From NCBI RefSeq assembly GCF_020379485.1, contig NW_026014817.1, positions 1 through 64,000 of the forward strand: a stretch of 64,000 nt of DNA, given 5' to 3'. Each line of letters starts with the position of its first letter. Within the stretch, counting starts at the first letter, position 1. Below the pieces are notes generated by a model. It searched no databases. It saw only the letters and a program-made list of their open reading frames with translations, and was not told the origin of the DNA. Source of the DNA: Brassica napus. Taxonomy: Eukaryota; Streptophyta; Magnoliopsida; Brassicales; Brassicaceae. Position numbers and translations under genes: made by a program. Positions 9,696-21,998 of this stretch are shown here, piece after piece.

Positions 9696-12600
9696 ATGGA
9701 AAGCAACAAAGCTGTGGTTCCGGTTACTCTCAAGGGGGGTAACTATCTTTTGTGGTCTCGTTTGGTGAAGACCGCAGTGGGGAGTAAGGGTTTATGGGGA
9801 CACATCACACAGAGTGAAGCCCCAAAGCTCATTACTTATGAAGGCGACAAGGAGGTTGTCGAGTGCGATGAGGAGAAGTGGGAGCAGGATGATCAGCTGG
9901 TGATGTCCATACTCCAACGGTCTCTTGAAGTGTCTATCCTGGAGGCATACAGCTACTGTGAGACAGCAAAGGATCTTTGGGACACGCTAAAGAAGGTTTA
10001 TGGTAACATCTCAAACTTGAGCCGTGTGTTTGAAGTGAAACGTGCTATCAACAGCTTGACACAGGAGGACATGGAGTTCACTAAGCATCTTGGGAGGTTC
10101 AGAGCCTTGTGGTCCGAACTAGAGATGCTGAGGCCAGGCACAACCAACCTAGATGAGCTGGCTGAGAGACGCGAGCAGGATAAGGTGTTTGGGTTGCTGC
10201 TCACATTGAATCCAAGCTACAACAGCCTCATCAAACACATTCTGAGGTCCGGAAAGTTACCTGATCTTGAGGACGTGTGTGCGCAAGTTCAGAAGGAGGA
10301 AGGGTCTATTGGTCTCTTTGGAGGGAAAGGGGAGATCACTCTTGCAAACCAAGCTGAGGTTCCACAAGCAAACCGTGCAAGCTCTAACCAGTATGATGCA
10401 AAGAAGTTCACGGGAAATTGTGATCACTGCAAGAGACAAGGTCACAAGAAGAACCAGTGCTGGATCTTGCACCCTCATCTGAAGCCGGCCAAGTTCTCAA
10501 GAGAGAAAGATGGGAGAGCCAATGTCTCGTATGCTGGAAGTGAGCCGGGGAGTTCAAGTGTTGCTGGGAGCTCAGGCCAAGCTGTAGAGGGCGGGACACG
10601 TGAGCCTGGAGATAGCAAGGCCCTGGTGACTTACACAGCTCAACCAAGCCTTCAGAACAACCGTGAGAACGAGTACCTGAGGAGATCAGACCTTGACTCC
10701 CTCATCAAAATGCTAAAGGAGAATGGTAACACACTTGGTACTCTTGGTTACTCTTTTGGTGCATCATATGAACCGTATAGTATTGCTAGAGAACCTGATC
10801 ACTCAAGCATTGCGTATAAACCTACTAGCATACTAGGACAGTCTCATATTGCACACAATCTGTTTAAACCATTGGTAGTTGATTCAGGAGCATCTCATCA
10901 CATGATTAGTGATACTAGTTTGATTAGAGACATTGAACCTACAAATGGACATGTCATGATTGCAAATGGAGATAAAATCCCAATTAGAGGAATTGGCAAG
11001 CTAAAATTGTTTGATAAAGAATCTAAAGCATTTTACATGCCTGACTTCACATCAAATCTATTATCTGTAAAGAAATGCACTACAGATCTTAATTGCAATG
11101 TTATATTCAGTCCTAATGATGTGAAGTTTCAGGATATTGAGAGCAGCCAATTGATTGGAAAAGGAGTTACCAAGGGAGATTTATATTTACTTGAAGAACT
11201 AGCTCCTGTTTCTGATTACTTGTGCTCATTTACTTCTGCTTCTATGATGAATAAAAATGCATTGTGGCATGCTAGACTAGGTCATCCCCATGTTAGGGCT
11301 TTAAACTTGATGTTACCAGGTGTGGTATTTGAAAATAAGGATTGTGAAGCTTGCATCTTAGGCAAGCATTGTAAAACTGTGTTTCCCATTTCATCTACTG
11401 TTTATGACAAGTGCTTTGATTTAATTCACTCTGATGTTTGGACTGCTCCTTGCTTGTCTAGGGATAGTTTTAAATACTTTGTCACATTCATAGATGAAAA
11501 ATCGAAATACACCTGGATAACACTTATTCAAACCAAAGATAGGGTGCTTGAAGCTTTTAAAAATTTTCAAAACTATGTGACTAACCATTACAATGCCAAG
11601 ATTAAAATTTTGAGATCAGATAATGGTGGGGAATACACTGGTCAAGCCTTCAAGCAACATCTAGCTCAACATGGGATACTACACCAAACGAGTTGTCCTT
11701 ATACTCCTCAACAAAATGGAGTGGCTGAGAGAAAGAATAGGCATCTCATGGAGGTGGCAAGATCAATGATGTTTCAAGCAAATGTTCCTAAGAGGTTTTG
11801 GAGTGATGCTGTGGCTACATCCTGTTATCTAATCAACCGGATCCCAACTAAGATTCTACATGATCAGTCCCCTTTTGAAGCCTTGAACAGGTACAAGCCA
11901 TCATTGGAGCATATGCGAATCTTTGGATGTCTATGCTTTGTTCTGAGGCCAAAAGAGTTGAGAAACAAGCTTGAAGCAACCAGCACAAGAGCTATGTTTG
12001 TTGGCTACTCTACTACTCAAAAGGGTTACAAGTGCTATGATCCTACTACTAGAAGGGTTCTAGTCTCTAGAGATGTAAAGTTCATTGAAGCTAAGGGGTT
12101 CTATGAGGAAAAGAATCAAGATGAGTTGCTAGAGTTGACAAGAGAGTCAGATAGAGCGGCCAGCCTTAGAAGCATTCTAGAGGGCCTTGGGATACATACT
12201 ACCCAGGATCCGAAGGAAAGACGCAGCACAACAAACACACAACCTACCAAGGCATCAAACTTAGATCATGGGGGGGAAACAACACCTGAACCGGCTGAAG
12301 TACATGTTGAAAGCCACGATCAAGAAGGCTCAGGTGATCAGGATCAAAGTATGATGCATGAAGATAGGGAGGTACCGAGCCAAGATCAAGAGGATCAAGA
12401 GGAGGAAACTAATGCAACTACAACTGAACCTGAACCAGAGCCGGCCGTGCAGCCATTGAGAAGAAGCACCAGAGTGAGAAAGGATAGTTCCAACTGGGTA
12501 AACACGAGAGTGTACTACAATGCCCAGGCTGTGGAACATCCCTCTCAAGCTGTGTGTTCCTTTGCTCATTATCCAGAAGAACATTGTGCCTTTATGGTAA

Positions 12601-14046
12601 GCTTAGATGAGAGCCATGTTCCGAAGTCATATGAGGAAGCCATGAAGGACAAGGAATGGAGGGAATCAGTAGGAGCTGAATCCAATGCAATGATCAAGAA
12701 TGACACTTGGTATGAGAGTGAGTTACCTAAAGGGAAGAGAGCAGTGTCTAGTAGATGGATCTTCACAATCAAGTACCTAGCAAATGGACAGATTGATAGA
12801 AAGAAGACTCGGTTGGTTGCAAGAGGATTTACTCAAACATATGGAGAGGATTATATAGACACATTTGCACCGGTTGCTAAACTACATACCATCAGGATTG
12901 TCCTATCACTTGCGGTAAACCTTGAGTGGGGTTTGTGGCAAATGGATGTGAAGAATGCATTCCTACAAGGGGAACTAGAAGATGAAGTGTATATGTTACC
13001 TCCTCCTGGTCTAGAGCACTTGGTGAAGAAAGGGAATGTTCTCAGACTAAAGAAAGCTATCTATGGTCTGAAACAATCACCAAGGGCATGGTACCACAAG
13101 TTGAGCACAACTCTGAATGGAAGAGGCTTTAGGAAGTCAGAGCTTGATCATACTCTCTTCACACTCAACACACCTTCAGGTATTGTCGTTCTACTTGTAT
13201 ATGTAGATGACATCATTATAACAGGTAGTGATAAAGAAGAGATACAAGCTACCAAAGACTTTCTTAAATCTGTTTTTGAGATTAAAGACTTGGGAGAGAT
13301 GAAATACTTCCTTGGAATTGAGATATGTAGATCCAAGGAAGGGTTGTTTCTATCCCAAAGAAAGTATACACTTGATCTGTTGAAAGATGCAGGTAAGCTT
13401 GATGGAAAGACGGCCAAGACTCCCTTGGAAGATGGATACAAGGTTCCACGTGAGGGGGAGATTGAAGACAGTCCACCATTCAAGGATGCAAAGCTTTATA
13501 GGAAGCTAGTGGGTAAGCTTATATACCTAACCATCACACGTCCTGATATTTGTTTTGCTGTGAACCAGGTAAGCCAGCATATGCAAGTTCCAAAAGAACA
13601 TCATTGGGGAATGGTGAACCGGATCTTGATGTATCTCAATGGCTCAGCGGATCAAGGAGTGTGGATGGGGTGTAATGGGAGTACTGAAGTTGTGGGCTAC
13701 TGTGATGCGGATTGGGCAGGAGATAGAGCAGATAGAAGGTCCACAACTGGCTACTGCACATTCATTGGAGGGAACTTGGTAACTTGGAAGAGTAAGAAGC
13801 AGAAGGTAGTCTCATGCTCAAGTGCTGAAGCTGAATACCGAGCCATGCTGAAGTTGACTAATGAGCTTGTGTGGATCAAAGGGATACTGAAGCACTTGGA
13901 GATTACTCAATCCAGTCCAATGACAATGCATTGCGACAACCAGGCTGCTATACACATTGCCACCAACTCAGTCTTCCATGAGAGAACCAAGCACATTGAG
14001 GTAGATTGTCACAAGGTGAGGCAGATGATACTTCTTGGAGTCATCT
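9696..14046 (+). CDS. E4 gag-pol, main part (interrupted near the C-terminus by G1)
   Basis: I start at the ATG at 9696; the longer frame from 9666 opens with TTG, and MESNKAVVPVTLKG is the usual gag start of this family. Approximate positions are: gag with CDHCKRQGHKKNQC (240-255), protease DSGASHHM (~395), integrase HARLGHPH...CEACILGKHC (~525-560), core SDVWTAP (~578), RSDNGGEYT (~640), NGVAERKNRH (~675), acidic linker, RT with YVDDIIITG (~1168), RNase H with CDADWAGDR (~1335) and HCDNQAAIHIA (~1410). The frame meets G1 at codon ~1450 and now ends in a few G1-derived residues (MNS). It resumes in frame at 20386. All catalytic motifs are intact. Confidence 0.95.
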
Positions 14047-14867
14047 TAATGAACTCCTAGGATGCTTCTTTGGATTGAATTGGATAGATCCTTGTATAAA
14101 CGAATCAGAGACTCAAGTTTATCAAGGTGATGGATCGTTTGGTGACACAAAGAGTTGCGGAATAGCTCCTGATACTCCTAGATGACTAGCTTGGATATTA
14201 CACACCAAAATAGACACCCTTAGTTGTTGGATATGACACACCAACGAGATTCACTCAAGACTTGATGAGAAGTAAAGAGAGAACAAGAAATCTGATAGAT
14301 TTGTAGAAAAAGGATTGTGTTTAAAAGAGAGAACGCAAACACACTTATATAGAGAAGTATGGAACAGGCTCCATATTCTCGAGATCATTAAAGGGAACAG
14401 GCTCCCTTGGAACTACAACAAAGACTAAAGACTTATTCAAATTTGAAAAGAGTTTTTAAAACATGAAATAAAAACCATAGTTTAAAAATAACCTAAGGAG
14501 GAACCGTGATACATCATCTAAGGTTTATGTAAGTAACTTGTGGCCTCATTAAAAACCTTCCTTTGGAAAACCCATTGGGACAAAACCAAAGGCTAGGAAA
14601 AGAGCACACACAAGCACTTGCTTAGATGATGATCAGTTTGAAACCATTGCTTGAATGGTGATAAGAGTGTCTTGATTGTTCAAACGTCCATCAAGACCGT
14701 CTTCTTGCTTCCATGAGATCATAAGTAGACTTCCAACAGCTTCTTTGAGTCTTCTAGCTTTGGCGCGAGTGATGGGACCTGGTGGAATGACTAAGGCATC
14801 ATCTTCTTCCCTTGATTGGTCTTTGAACTCTTTATCTCCATCCTTGTGCCGGTCCATGATCATATCA
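14047..14867 (-). repeat. G1 3' LTR (821 bp), containing the end of gag-pol
   Basis: On the minus strand it starts TGATATGATC and ends GTTCATTA. It differs from the 5' copy by four substitutions and one 1-base indel. The pol stop codon (14633-14635) is inside it, followed about 30 nt later by the shared stem-loop. Confidence 0.93.
14544..14606 (-). other. Shared stem-loop just after the G1 stop codon (3' LTR copy)
   Basis: On the minus strand: a CTCTTTTCC-like lead, the stem core CCTTTGG/CCAAAGG, the apex CCCAATGGG between T-rich arms, then GGTTTTTAATG. This matches the plan seen after the stop codon of the Copia elements. The 5' LTR copy is at 20056-20118. Confidence 0.75.
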
Positions 14868-17800
14868 TCCCCTCCCTCTTGAAAAGGATTTGTCCTCAAA
14901 TCTGGCTCATCTGCAAAATAAGGAATCAAGTCAGTGATATTAAAACTATTGCTCACATCATACCTTCCTTGGAGATCCAGCTTGTAAGCATTGTTGCCGA
15001 TTTTCTTTATGATCTCAAATGGTCCATCAATCCTTGGCATGAGCTTGGATTTCCTCTCATTAGGAAATCTTTCTTTCCTTAGGTGAATCCAGACTTGATC
15101 ACCCACTTCAAAGACTCTTTCACGCCTCCCCTTGTTTGCTTGTTTGGCATATTGCTTAGTCTTCTCTTCTATGTTGCGCCTTGCTTGTTCATGAAGTTGT
15201 TGTACCTTCTCTGCCTTCTTCTTGCCATCAAGACTAACTCTTTCACACTCAGGTAAAGGTATTAGATCCAAAGGAGAGATGGGATTGAACCCATAAACAA
15301 TTTCAAATGGAGAAAACTTAGTAGCAGAATGCACAGCATGATTATATGCAAATTCACAATGAGGCAAACAATCTTCCCATGATTTCAAGTTCTTCTTTAT
15401 AATTGCACGCAAGAGTGTACCAAGAGTTCTATTAACTACTTCAGTCTGACCATCAGTTTGTGGGTGACAAGTAGTAGAAAATAATAGCTTAGTGCCTAGT
15501 TTAGACCAGAGAGTTTTCCAAAAGTAGCTTAGAAACTTAGTATCTCTATCAGATACAATAGTCTTAGGCATGCCATGTAAACGCACAATCTCCTTAAAGA
15601 ACAAGTTAGCTACATGCAATGCATCATCAGTTTTATGACAAGCAATGAAGTGTGCCATCTTAGAAAATCTATCAACTACCACAAAGATTGAATCTTTACC
15701 AGTACGAGTTCTAGGCAATCCAACAATGAAGTCCATAGAGATATCATTCCAAGGATGATAAGGGATGGGTAAAGGAGTGTACAAACCATGGTTTTGGACT
15801 TTGGACTTAGCTTGTTTACAAGTTGCACACCTTTCACAGAGTCTTTCCACATCTCTTTTCATCCGCGGCCAGTAGAAGTGATCCTGCAAGGTCTTGAGAG
15901 TTTTTGCGACACCAAAATGTCCCATGAGGCTTCCTCCATGAGATTCCCTTGCGTGTCTCTTGCTGAGTTTGTTTTGGCTTTTAAGGTACTTGAGAGACTC
16001 ATGATCAGTGTGAATGACAAACTCCTTGGGCCATAGGTAATGCTGCCATGTCTGCAAAGCCCTCACCAAAGCGTAGAGTTCCTTGTCATAAGTAGCATAG
16101 TTGAGAGTCGCTCCTCCTAGTTTCTCACTGAAATATGCTATGGGTCTCTTCTCCTGCATAAGAACAGCACCAATTCCAATTCCTGAAGCATCACATTCAA
16201 TTTCAAAAGTTTTATTGAAATCAGGAAGTATAAGAAGAGGGGCATTAGTAAGCTTCTCTTTTAGGCATTGAAAGGCAAGTTCTTGTGCTTCTCCCCATTT
16301 GAATCCAACTTCTTTCTTGATCACCTCAGTCAATGGAGCGGCTATGGTGCTAAAATCTTTTACAAACCGTCGGTAGAAGCCAGCTAATCCATGGAAGCTT
16401 CGCACTTCACTGATGGTTTTAGGAATCGGCCACTCTTGTATTGCTTTCACCTTCTCTTGATCTACCTTTACTCCATCTGCACTCACAACAAAGCCTAGAA
16501 AAACCAAGTGATCCGTTCCAAAAGTACACTTCTTAAGGTTAGCAAAAAGAGATTCCTTTCTAAGCACATCAAGAACAGCTCTAAGATGTCCTATATGATC
16601 ATTAAAGCTCTTACTGTATACAAGGATGTCATCAAAGTATACCACAACAAATATGCCAATGAATGATCTAAGAACATGATTCATTAATCTCATGAATGTA
16701 CTAGGTGCATTGGTTAATCCAAATGGCATGACTAACCACTCATATAGACCATGTTTAGTTTTGAATGCAGTTTTCCATTCATCTCCTTCTTTCATCCTAA
16801 TCTGATGGTATCCACTTTTCAAATCAATCTTAGAAAATATGCAGGAACCATGCAATTCATCAAGCATATCATCTAATCTAGGAATAGGATGGCGATACTT
16901 TACAGTGATGTTGTTGATGGCTCTACAATCAACACACATGCGCCAGCTTCCATCTTTCTTAGGCACAAGAAGCACTGGTACTGCACATGGGCTCATGCTC
17001 TCACGGATATGCCCCTTTGCCATCAACTCCTCAACTTGTTTTTGCAGTTCTTTAGTCTCCACGGGATTAGTCCTATAAGCTGGCCTATTTGGAAGTGTAG
17101 AACCAGGGACAAAATCAATCTGATGCTCAATCCCTCTAAGAGGTGGAAGACCAATTGGATTATCTTCAGGAAATACATCTTCAAATTCCTGTAAAAGACA
17201 CTTAATTTCACTCGGATATACCGGTGTTGGGTCAGTAACATTCAAAAGAGACTCTTTAAAGATAAGTAAAAGAATAGATTGATGAGCATTGAGAGTTCTT
17301 TTGATTTCACCCGATTTGGCATAGAGACTATGCTGCTTCTTTGATTCAGGTTTGAGGTCTATTTCTTTCTTCTTTTGTAGCTGCAGTTGATCTTGATGAA
17401 CTTCCTTTGGTGTTAGAGGAACCAGCACAGTCTTCTTTCCTTTGAACTCAAACGTGTGCTTGTTGGTGTAGCCATCATGTATCACTCGTCTATCTGATTG
17501 CCATGGCCGACCAAGAAGGATATGTCCAGCTTCCATAGGCAATACATCACAGAGAACCTCATCCTCATACCTTCCAATTGCAATGGGAACCGAAACCTGA
17601 CTAGAAACCCTCATTTCTCCTTCTTCATTCAACCATTGAAGCCGGTAGGGCTTTGGATGTTTCTGTACTTGGAGGCCAAGCTTCTTTACCATAGTTTCAC
17701 TAGCTACATTCACACAACTTCCTCCATCAATGATAAGACTACAGACCTTTCCTTGCACAAGGCACCGAGTGTAGAATAGATTCTCTCTCTGTTCTTGCTC

Positions 17801-19057
17801 TTCAGCTTTACTTTGCAAACTCAAAGTTCTTCTAGCCACCAATAGCCTTCCTTTCACGGGTTCTTCTTCATATTCTTCTTCAATAAGCGCCTTACACTCA
17901 GACTCTGAAAGCTCATCCTCAGATTCATACTCTCCATTCTCAAGAAGAATCATGATTCTTTTATTGGTGCACTCATTTGCATAATGGCCTCTACCCTGAC
18001 ACTTAAAGCACTTAACATCTCTAGCTCTTGCACTTGAAACCTCGGCCTTTCCTTTATCCTTGCTGTAAAAGGAATTTGGCTTTGAGTCTTCTTTCAGTTG
18101 CGGTTTGCTTTCCTTTTGATAGCTAGACTTTTCTTCTTTAGTTCCCTGAAGTCTGGTGTTGTAACGAGAATGAGAATGGCCCTTCCTCTTAACTTGTTGC
18201 TCAACTAGTATAGCTTTGTGAAGCATCTCTTCTATCTCCACATAGTGCTGCATCTCAACATTATCTTGTATCTCTCGGTTGAGACCTCCTAAGAACCTAG
18301 CCATAGTAGCTTCTTTATCTTCAGAAACACGAGCTCTCAGCATCAACAGCTCCATGTCTTGATAGTATTCTTCAACAGATCGAGATCCTTGGGTGAGTCT
18401 TCTTAACTTCTGGTGCAAGTCGCGATGATAGTGATTTGGCACAAATCTTTTACGCATGAGAGCCTTCATCTCGTGCCATGTTTCAACGGGATACTCTTGG
18501 TTAAGTCTCCTGGTAGTCACAAGCTGGTCCCACCAACTCAGCGCATAGTCATGGAACTCAGTTGCTGCTATCTGAATCCTTTGGGCATTGGTGTAGTGCT
18601 TACAGTTAAACACCAACTCCATCTTCTTTTCCCATTCCAAGTAAGCATCCGGATCAACTTTGCCATGGAAAGGAGGTATCTTCAGCTTTAAACCAGCAAG
18701 ATCATCTCTGTAAGTTCTCCTTTCATCATGATCTCTTCTATGTCTCCTTCTACTATCTCTAGAAGAGGAACTGCTGTGCGTGGCTCGGTTACGCTCATAG
18801 TAGTGGTCTGTTTCTTGTGATTCAGCATGCTCTCTCGGGGTTTCATCACGTCTTTCTCGTCTAGACTCATTGCTATGACCTTGGCCCGTAGCTTGCCTTA
18901 TCTCTTGCCTTATTTCATCGCGAAGTTCCTTCATACTGCTCTTGATCATATCAGCAACGGTAGTGATCATCGTTTGGTTTAATTGCTCAGTCATCTGATC
19001 TCTCAATAACTTGTTCTGTCTCACGAGTTCTGCTTCATCTTCCGACTCTCTCACCAT
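14633..19057 (-). CDS. G1 gag-pol polyprotein (open, but RNase H/integrase junction deleted)
   Basis: I start at ATG 19055-19057 ([14 protein letters not shown]); the frame is open 21 nt further up but begins there with GTG. Order from the N-terminus: charged gag with an Arg/Ser-rich stretch, the CCHC knuckle [14 protein letters not shown] (~355), protease with IDGGS (~450), RT with YFDDILVYS (~825), RNase H start [12 protein letters not shown], integrase H..H..CERCATC, core [16 protein letters not shown] and [10 protein letters not shown], and a [14 protein letters not shown] motif near the C-terminus. Compared with G2, roughly 100 residues are missing in frame near 15950. This removes the last part of RNase H (the ADALSRR region) and the linker to integrase. 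The frame has no stop, so a protein could be made, but RNase H should not work. Confidence 0.92.
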   Translation of the reverse strand: MVRESEDEAELVRQNKLLRDQMTEQLNQTMITTVADMIKSSMKELRDEIRQEIRQATGQGHSNESRRERRDETPREHAESQETDHYYERNRATHSSSSSRDSRRRHRRDHDERRTYRDDLAGLKLKIPPFHGKVDPDAYLEWEKKMELVFNCKHYTNAQRIQIAATEFHDYALSWWDQLVTTRRLNQEYPVETWHEMKALMRKRFVPNHYHRDLHQKLRRLTQGSRSVEEYYQDMELLMLRARVSEDKEATMARFLGGLNREIQDNVEMQHYVEIEEMLHKAILVEQQVKRKGHSHSRYNTRLQGTKEEKSSYQKESKPQLKEDSKPNSFYSKDKGKAEVSSARARDVKCFKCQGRGHYANECTNKRIMILLENGEYESEDELSESECKALIEEEYEEEPVKGRLLVARRTLSLQSKAEEQEQRENLFYTRCLVQGKVCSLIIDGGSCVNVASETMVKKLGLQVQKHPKPYRLQWLNEEGEMRVSSQVSVPIAIGRYEDEVLCDVLPMEAGHILLGRPWQSDRRVIHDGYTNKHTFEFKGKKTVLVPLTPKEVHQDQLQLQKKKEIDLKPESKKQHSLYAKSGEIKRTLNAHQSILLLIFKESLLNVTDPTPVYPSEIKCLLQEFEDVFPEDNPIGLPPLRGIEHQIDFVPGSTLPNRPAYRTNPVETKELQKQVEELMAKGHIRESMSPCAVPVLLVPKKDGSWRMCVDCRAINNITVKYRHPIPRLDDMLDELHGSCIFSKIDLKSGYHQIRMKEGDEWKTAFKTKHGLYEWLVMPFGLTNAPSTFMRLMNHVLRSFIGIFVVVYFDDILVYSKSFNDHIGHLRAVLDVLRKESLFANLKKCTFGTDHLVFLGFVVSADGVKVDQEKVKAIQEWPIPKTISEVRSFHGLAGFYRRFVKDFSTIAAPLTEVIKKEVGFKWGEAQELAFQCLKEKLTNAPLLILPDFNKTFEIECDASGIGIGAVLMQEKRPIAYFSEKLGGATLNYATYDKELYALVRALQTWQHYLWPKEFVIHTDHESLKYLKSQNKLSKRHARESHGGSLMGHFGVAKTLKTLQDHFYWPRMKRDVERLCERCATCKQAKSKVQNHGLYTPLPIPYHPWNDISMDFIVGLPRTRTGKDSIFVVVDRFSKMAHFIACHKTDDALHVANLFFKEIVRLHGMPKTIVSDRDTKFLSYFWKTLWSKLGTKLLFSTTCHPQTDGQTEVVNRTLGTLLRAIIKKNLKSWEDCLPHCEFAYNHAVHSATKFSPFEIVYGFNPISPLDLIPLPECERVSLDGKKKAEKVQQLHEQARRNIEEKTKQYAKQANKGRRERVFEVGDQVWIHLRKERFPNERKSKLMPRIDGPFEIIKKIGNNAYKLDLQGRYDVSNSFNITDLIPYFADEPDLRTNPFQEGGDDMIMDRHKDGDKEFKDQSREEDDALVIPPGPITRAKARRLKEAVGSLLMISWKQEDGLDGRLNNQDTLITIQAMVSN

Positions 19058-19544
19058 GGTACCTGATTCAGAAAACACTCAAACAAGTAAGATGTTCACA
19101 AGAATCAAATCAGAACAATTAGTCGACGCGGAAACAACTTTCAAAAGATTCAAAAGATAGAAAACTTGCAGATCACGGATTAGAGAATTCAAATCGACAA
19201 AACTAAGATTAGATCTATCAATTTTGGATTTATGCAGATCAGATTCAAGACAAATAAGAACAGATCTATCACAGAAACAACACAAATCAAGTTATTCAGC
19301 AAGTGATTCGACAGATCAAGCGATTCGATTACTTCCTTCACACGGATCGGATGAGTTTGATTCAAAATATGATAAGAACACTTAGATCTAATAGGATTCA
19401 ACACAGACGATTAGCAATCAGGTGATATGCTACTCAGATGATACGAGAAACAACAACAGATCGCAGATCTATCAATGGTAATCAAAGAAGTTGAAAAGTT
19501 TATTTGAAACAGAAGAGAAATCGAAAACTTCCCAATCCAAAGCA
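19058..19544 (-). other. G1 leader between primer site and gag start
   Basis: About 490 bp of AT-rich, non-coding sequence with recurring GATCTAT/AGATCT words. It is the 5' untranslated region of the G1 genomic RNA, where packaging signals are expected. I see no ORF or clear fold. Confidence 0.65.
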
Positions 19545-19558
19545 GCTCTGATACCACT

Positions 19559-20380
19559 TAATGAACTCCTAGGATGCTTCTTTGGATTGAATTGGATAGA
19601 TCCTTGTATAAACGAATCAGAGACTCAAGTTTATCAAGGTGATGGATCGTTTGGTGACACAAAGAGTTGCGGAATGGCTCCTTGATACTCCTAGATGACT
19701 AGCTTGGATATTACACACCAAAATAGACACCCTTAGTTGTTGGATATGACACACCAACGAGATTCACTCAAGACTTGATGAGAAGTAAAGAGAGAACAAG
19801 AAATCTGATAGATTTGTAGAAAAAAGATTGTGTTTAAAAGAGAGAACGCAAACACACTTATATAGAGAAGTATGGAACAGGCTCCATATTCTCGAGATCA
19901 TTAAAGGGAACAGGCTCCCTTGGAACTACAACAAAGACTAAAGACTTATTCAAATTCGAAAAGAGTTTTTAAAACATGAAATAAAAACCATAGTTTAAAA
20001 ATAACCTAAGGAGGAACCGTGATACATCATCTAAGGTTTATGTAAGTAACTTGTGGCCTCATTAAAAACCTTCCTTTGGAAAACCCATTGGGACAAAACC
20101 AAAGGCTAGGAAAAGAGCACACACAAGCACTTGCTTAGATGATGATCAGTTTGAAGCCATTGCTTGAATGGTGATAAGAGTGTCTTGATTGTTCAAACGT
20201 CCATCAAGACCGTCTTCTTGCTTCCATGAGATCATAAGTAGACTTCCAACAGCTTCTTTGAGTCTTCTAGCTTTGGCGCGAGTGATGGGACCTGGTGGAA
20301 TGACTAAGGCATCATCTTCTTCCCTTGATTGGTCTTTGAACTCTTTATCTCCATCCTTGTGCCGGTCCATGATCATATCA
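19559..20380 (-). repeat. G1 5' LTR (822 bp)
   Basis: Paired with 14047-14867. A TATA-like CTCTATATAAG (minus) lies at 19857-19866. A second copy of the shared stem-loop is at 20056-20118, and a second copy of the 3' coding tail is at 20146 onward, untranslated here. Confidence 0.92.
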
Positions 20381-20385
20381 CATCT

Positions 20386-20507
20386 TACCATGTTACACAA
20401 GAAGTGAAGATCAGCTAGCAGATGTGTTCACAAAGGCAGCAAGGCAGAAGACAATTGAGTCCATTCATAGCCGGCTAGGACTCATTGATCTCACGAGAAG
20501 GAGCTAA
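20386..20507 (+). CDS. E4 pol, last ~40 codons after G1
   Basis: This is the continuation of the E4 frame from 14046, starting after the target duplication. It encodes the family's conserved RNase H tail (CYTRSEDQLADVFTKAARQK, then GLIDLTRRS) and ends at TAA 20505-20507. The two E4 pieces together are an exact multiple of three. Confidence 0.88.
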
Positions 20508-20530
20508 GCCCCTTAGCTATGAGGTCTTTA

Positions 20531-20647
20531 CTCTTTTTCCCTTATCAAAGTTTTGTCCCAATGGGTTTTCTTTGGTAAGGTTTTTAATGAGGAAGATCTC
20601 ATGGCTATCCAAGCTTAGACTTTCACAAAGCTAAGCTTGAGGGGGAG
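20531..20647 (+). other. E4 3' UTR: shared stem-loop, hairpin, polypurine tract
   Basis: The stem-loop (20531-20593) has stem CCTTATCAAAG/CTTTGGTAAGG around CCCAATGGG and begins about 25 nt after the stop codon. The hairpin CAAGCTTAG/CTAAGCTTG is at about 20610-20639. The polypurine tract is 20633-20647. Confidence 0.8.
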
Positions 20648-21268
20648 TGTTGAGATGAGATCATTTTGAGATGAGATCATGAAATGGAGTGATGAGTAAT
20701 GAATGGGAGGAAAGGGCATGAAGTAGTGAAGCATTAGGAAGAAAGGGATTGAGGAGGCTGAGTCCGTACAATCCGTACACTCCGTACATGAGGAGTGGCC
20801 GTACAAGTCTTGGGTAACACTCTTCACTATTCAGGATGGTTACTTGTGAAAAGGGTGATGGTAACTATGAAGAGTTACCAGCACTTGATCAGACCGTTGA
20901 GGGAAGGATAAGGCCGCGGCTTGACAGGCTGTATGCAGCTGGAAAGGGAAAGCAACCTTATCCATTCATCCCACACATGTGGAGTCTCCCATTGGCTTAG
21001 TTTGAATTAGGCGCCTATCTTATCCTTGACTCCACATGCTTTGCTTACTTTACCTTTGAGGAAAACCCTTGTATCCTCTCCTATATATTTGTAATCTCTT
21101 CATTAATGATAATCATACAGTTCTTGACACAAAAACACTCTCTTAGACTCAAAGACTCTCAATCATGATTCCACACTAAACTCTTAGCTAAACTCGTTCT
21201 AAATCACCTCTAAACTTCTCTAATCCCTTTCTTTTCTTATATCAAACTCAGATTCTCTAAAGTTCATA
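20648..21268 (+). repeat. E4 3' LTR (621 bp)
   Basis: Identical by eye to 8990-9610. It is followed directly by the second catca target copy and the remainder of E2 gag. Confidence 0.94.
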
Positions 21269-21818
21269 CATCATACCCTGGGTTGAGAGTGAGCAGCAAG
21301 GCAAAGACCTTATCTTGCTCCCTTCTTTCATGTAGAACATCCGGATCAATTGTTGCGGGTCTGAGCATCTCTAGCTCAGCCCATAGAGACCGGAACTTCC
21401 CAAAATGAGCATCAAAGTCTGTGTCCTCTTGACTTAGAGAGTTGATTGCTCCTTTTACTTCATACACCTTGCTGATGTTGGATTTGTTGGCATACACCTT
21501 CTTGAGAGTATCCCACAGCTCCTTGGAAGTTTCACAGAATGCATAAGCCTCTTGGAGAGAAGGGGCGAGGCTATTCTGGATGATAGACAACACCATGAGG
21601 TCCTCCTGACCTTTCTTCTTATCCCCAGCATCCGCAACCACCACTTCTTTGCCATCCTCTCCTAGAACAGTCTTCTTGGTGGGGCGGCCTTCTTCAACAA
21701 TCTCCCAAAGGCCTCTGCCTCCGAGAGCTGTTTTGGCAAGTCTTGCCCATGTCAGGTAGTTAGGACCCTTGAGAGTAACTGGTATCATCACCATCTTTGG
21801 GTTCTCGGAGGTATCCAT
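21269..21818 (-). CDS. E2 gag, N-terminal part
   Basis: ATG at 21816-21818 (MDTSENPKMVMIPVTLKGPN); the upstream TTG is in frame but unlikely to be the start. It encodes the N-terminal Copia gag domain (LTWARLAKTALGGRGLWE, SQEDTDFDAHFGKFRSLWAE), ending at the E4 insertion after LLTLNPGYD. The rest of the protein is 5161-8984. Confidence 0.9.
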
Positions 21819-21998
21819 CAAGAGAGAAAGAGGAACGAAAGTTTTGGATGAACTTTGCTATTTTTGGCAAATTCTGGAAATGAGATTGAAGAACACCTCA
21901 AGAACAGGATGAACTTTGCCAAAAATAGAAATAAAACACAGAGAGTTCGCGGAAGAAAAAGAGATTTAGGTCTCAAGAGCACAGCTGCTCTGATACCA

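Larger units (their letters stand above)
14047..20380 (-). mobile_element. G1: Ty3/gypsy retrotransposon, CRM (centromeric chromovirus) type, inserted in E4
   Basis: LTRs are 14047-14867 and 19559-20380, flanked by catct (14042-14046, 20381-20385). The primer site (minus TGGTATCAGAGC) is 19545-19556, and the polypurine tract (minus AAGAGGGAGGGGA) is 14868-14880. LTR termini are TG...TA. The gag-pol frame runs about 235 nt into the 3' LTR. The integrase wording ([22 protein letters not shown]), the initiator-Met primer site and the ORF-LTR overlap point to the CRM lineage. I see no canonical chromodomain, which fits the CRM forms that carry a short CR motif instead. Confidence 0.9.
8990..21268 (+). 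mobile_element. E4: Copia LTR retrotransposon inserted in E2, split by gypsy element G1
   Basis: Two 621-bp LTRs (8990-9610, 20648-21268) show no difference by eye. The target duplication is catca (8985-8989, 21269-21273). The primer site is 9611-9626 and the polypurine tract is 20633-20647. Without G1 and one target copy the element is about 5.9 kb with a single frame of 1490 codons plus stop. It was therefore an intact, very recently inserted element before G1 broke it. Orientation is opposite to its host E2. Confidence 0.94.

Noticed and set aside
14746..14867. Chromodomain in the gypsy C-termini
   Set aside because: I looked for the aromatic cage pattern after integrase in G1 and G2 and did not find it; only a short basic motif is present.
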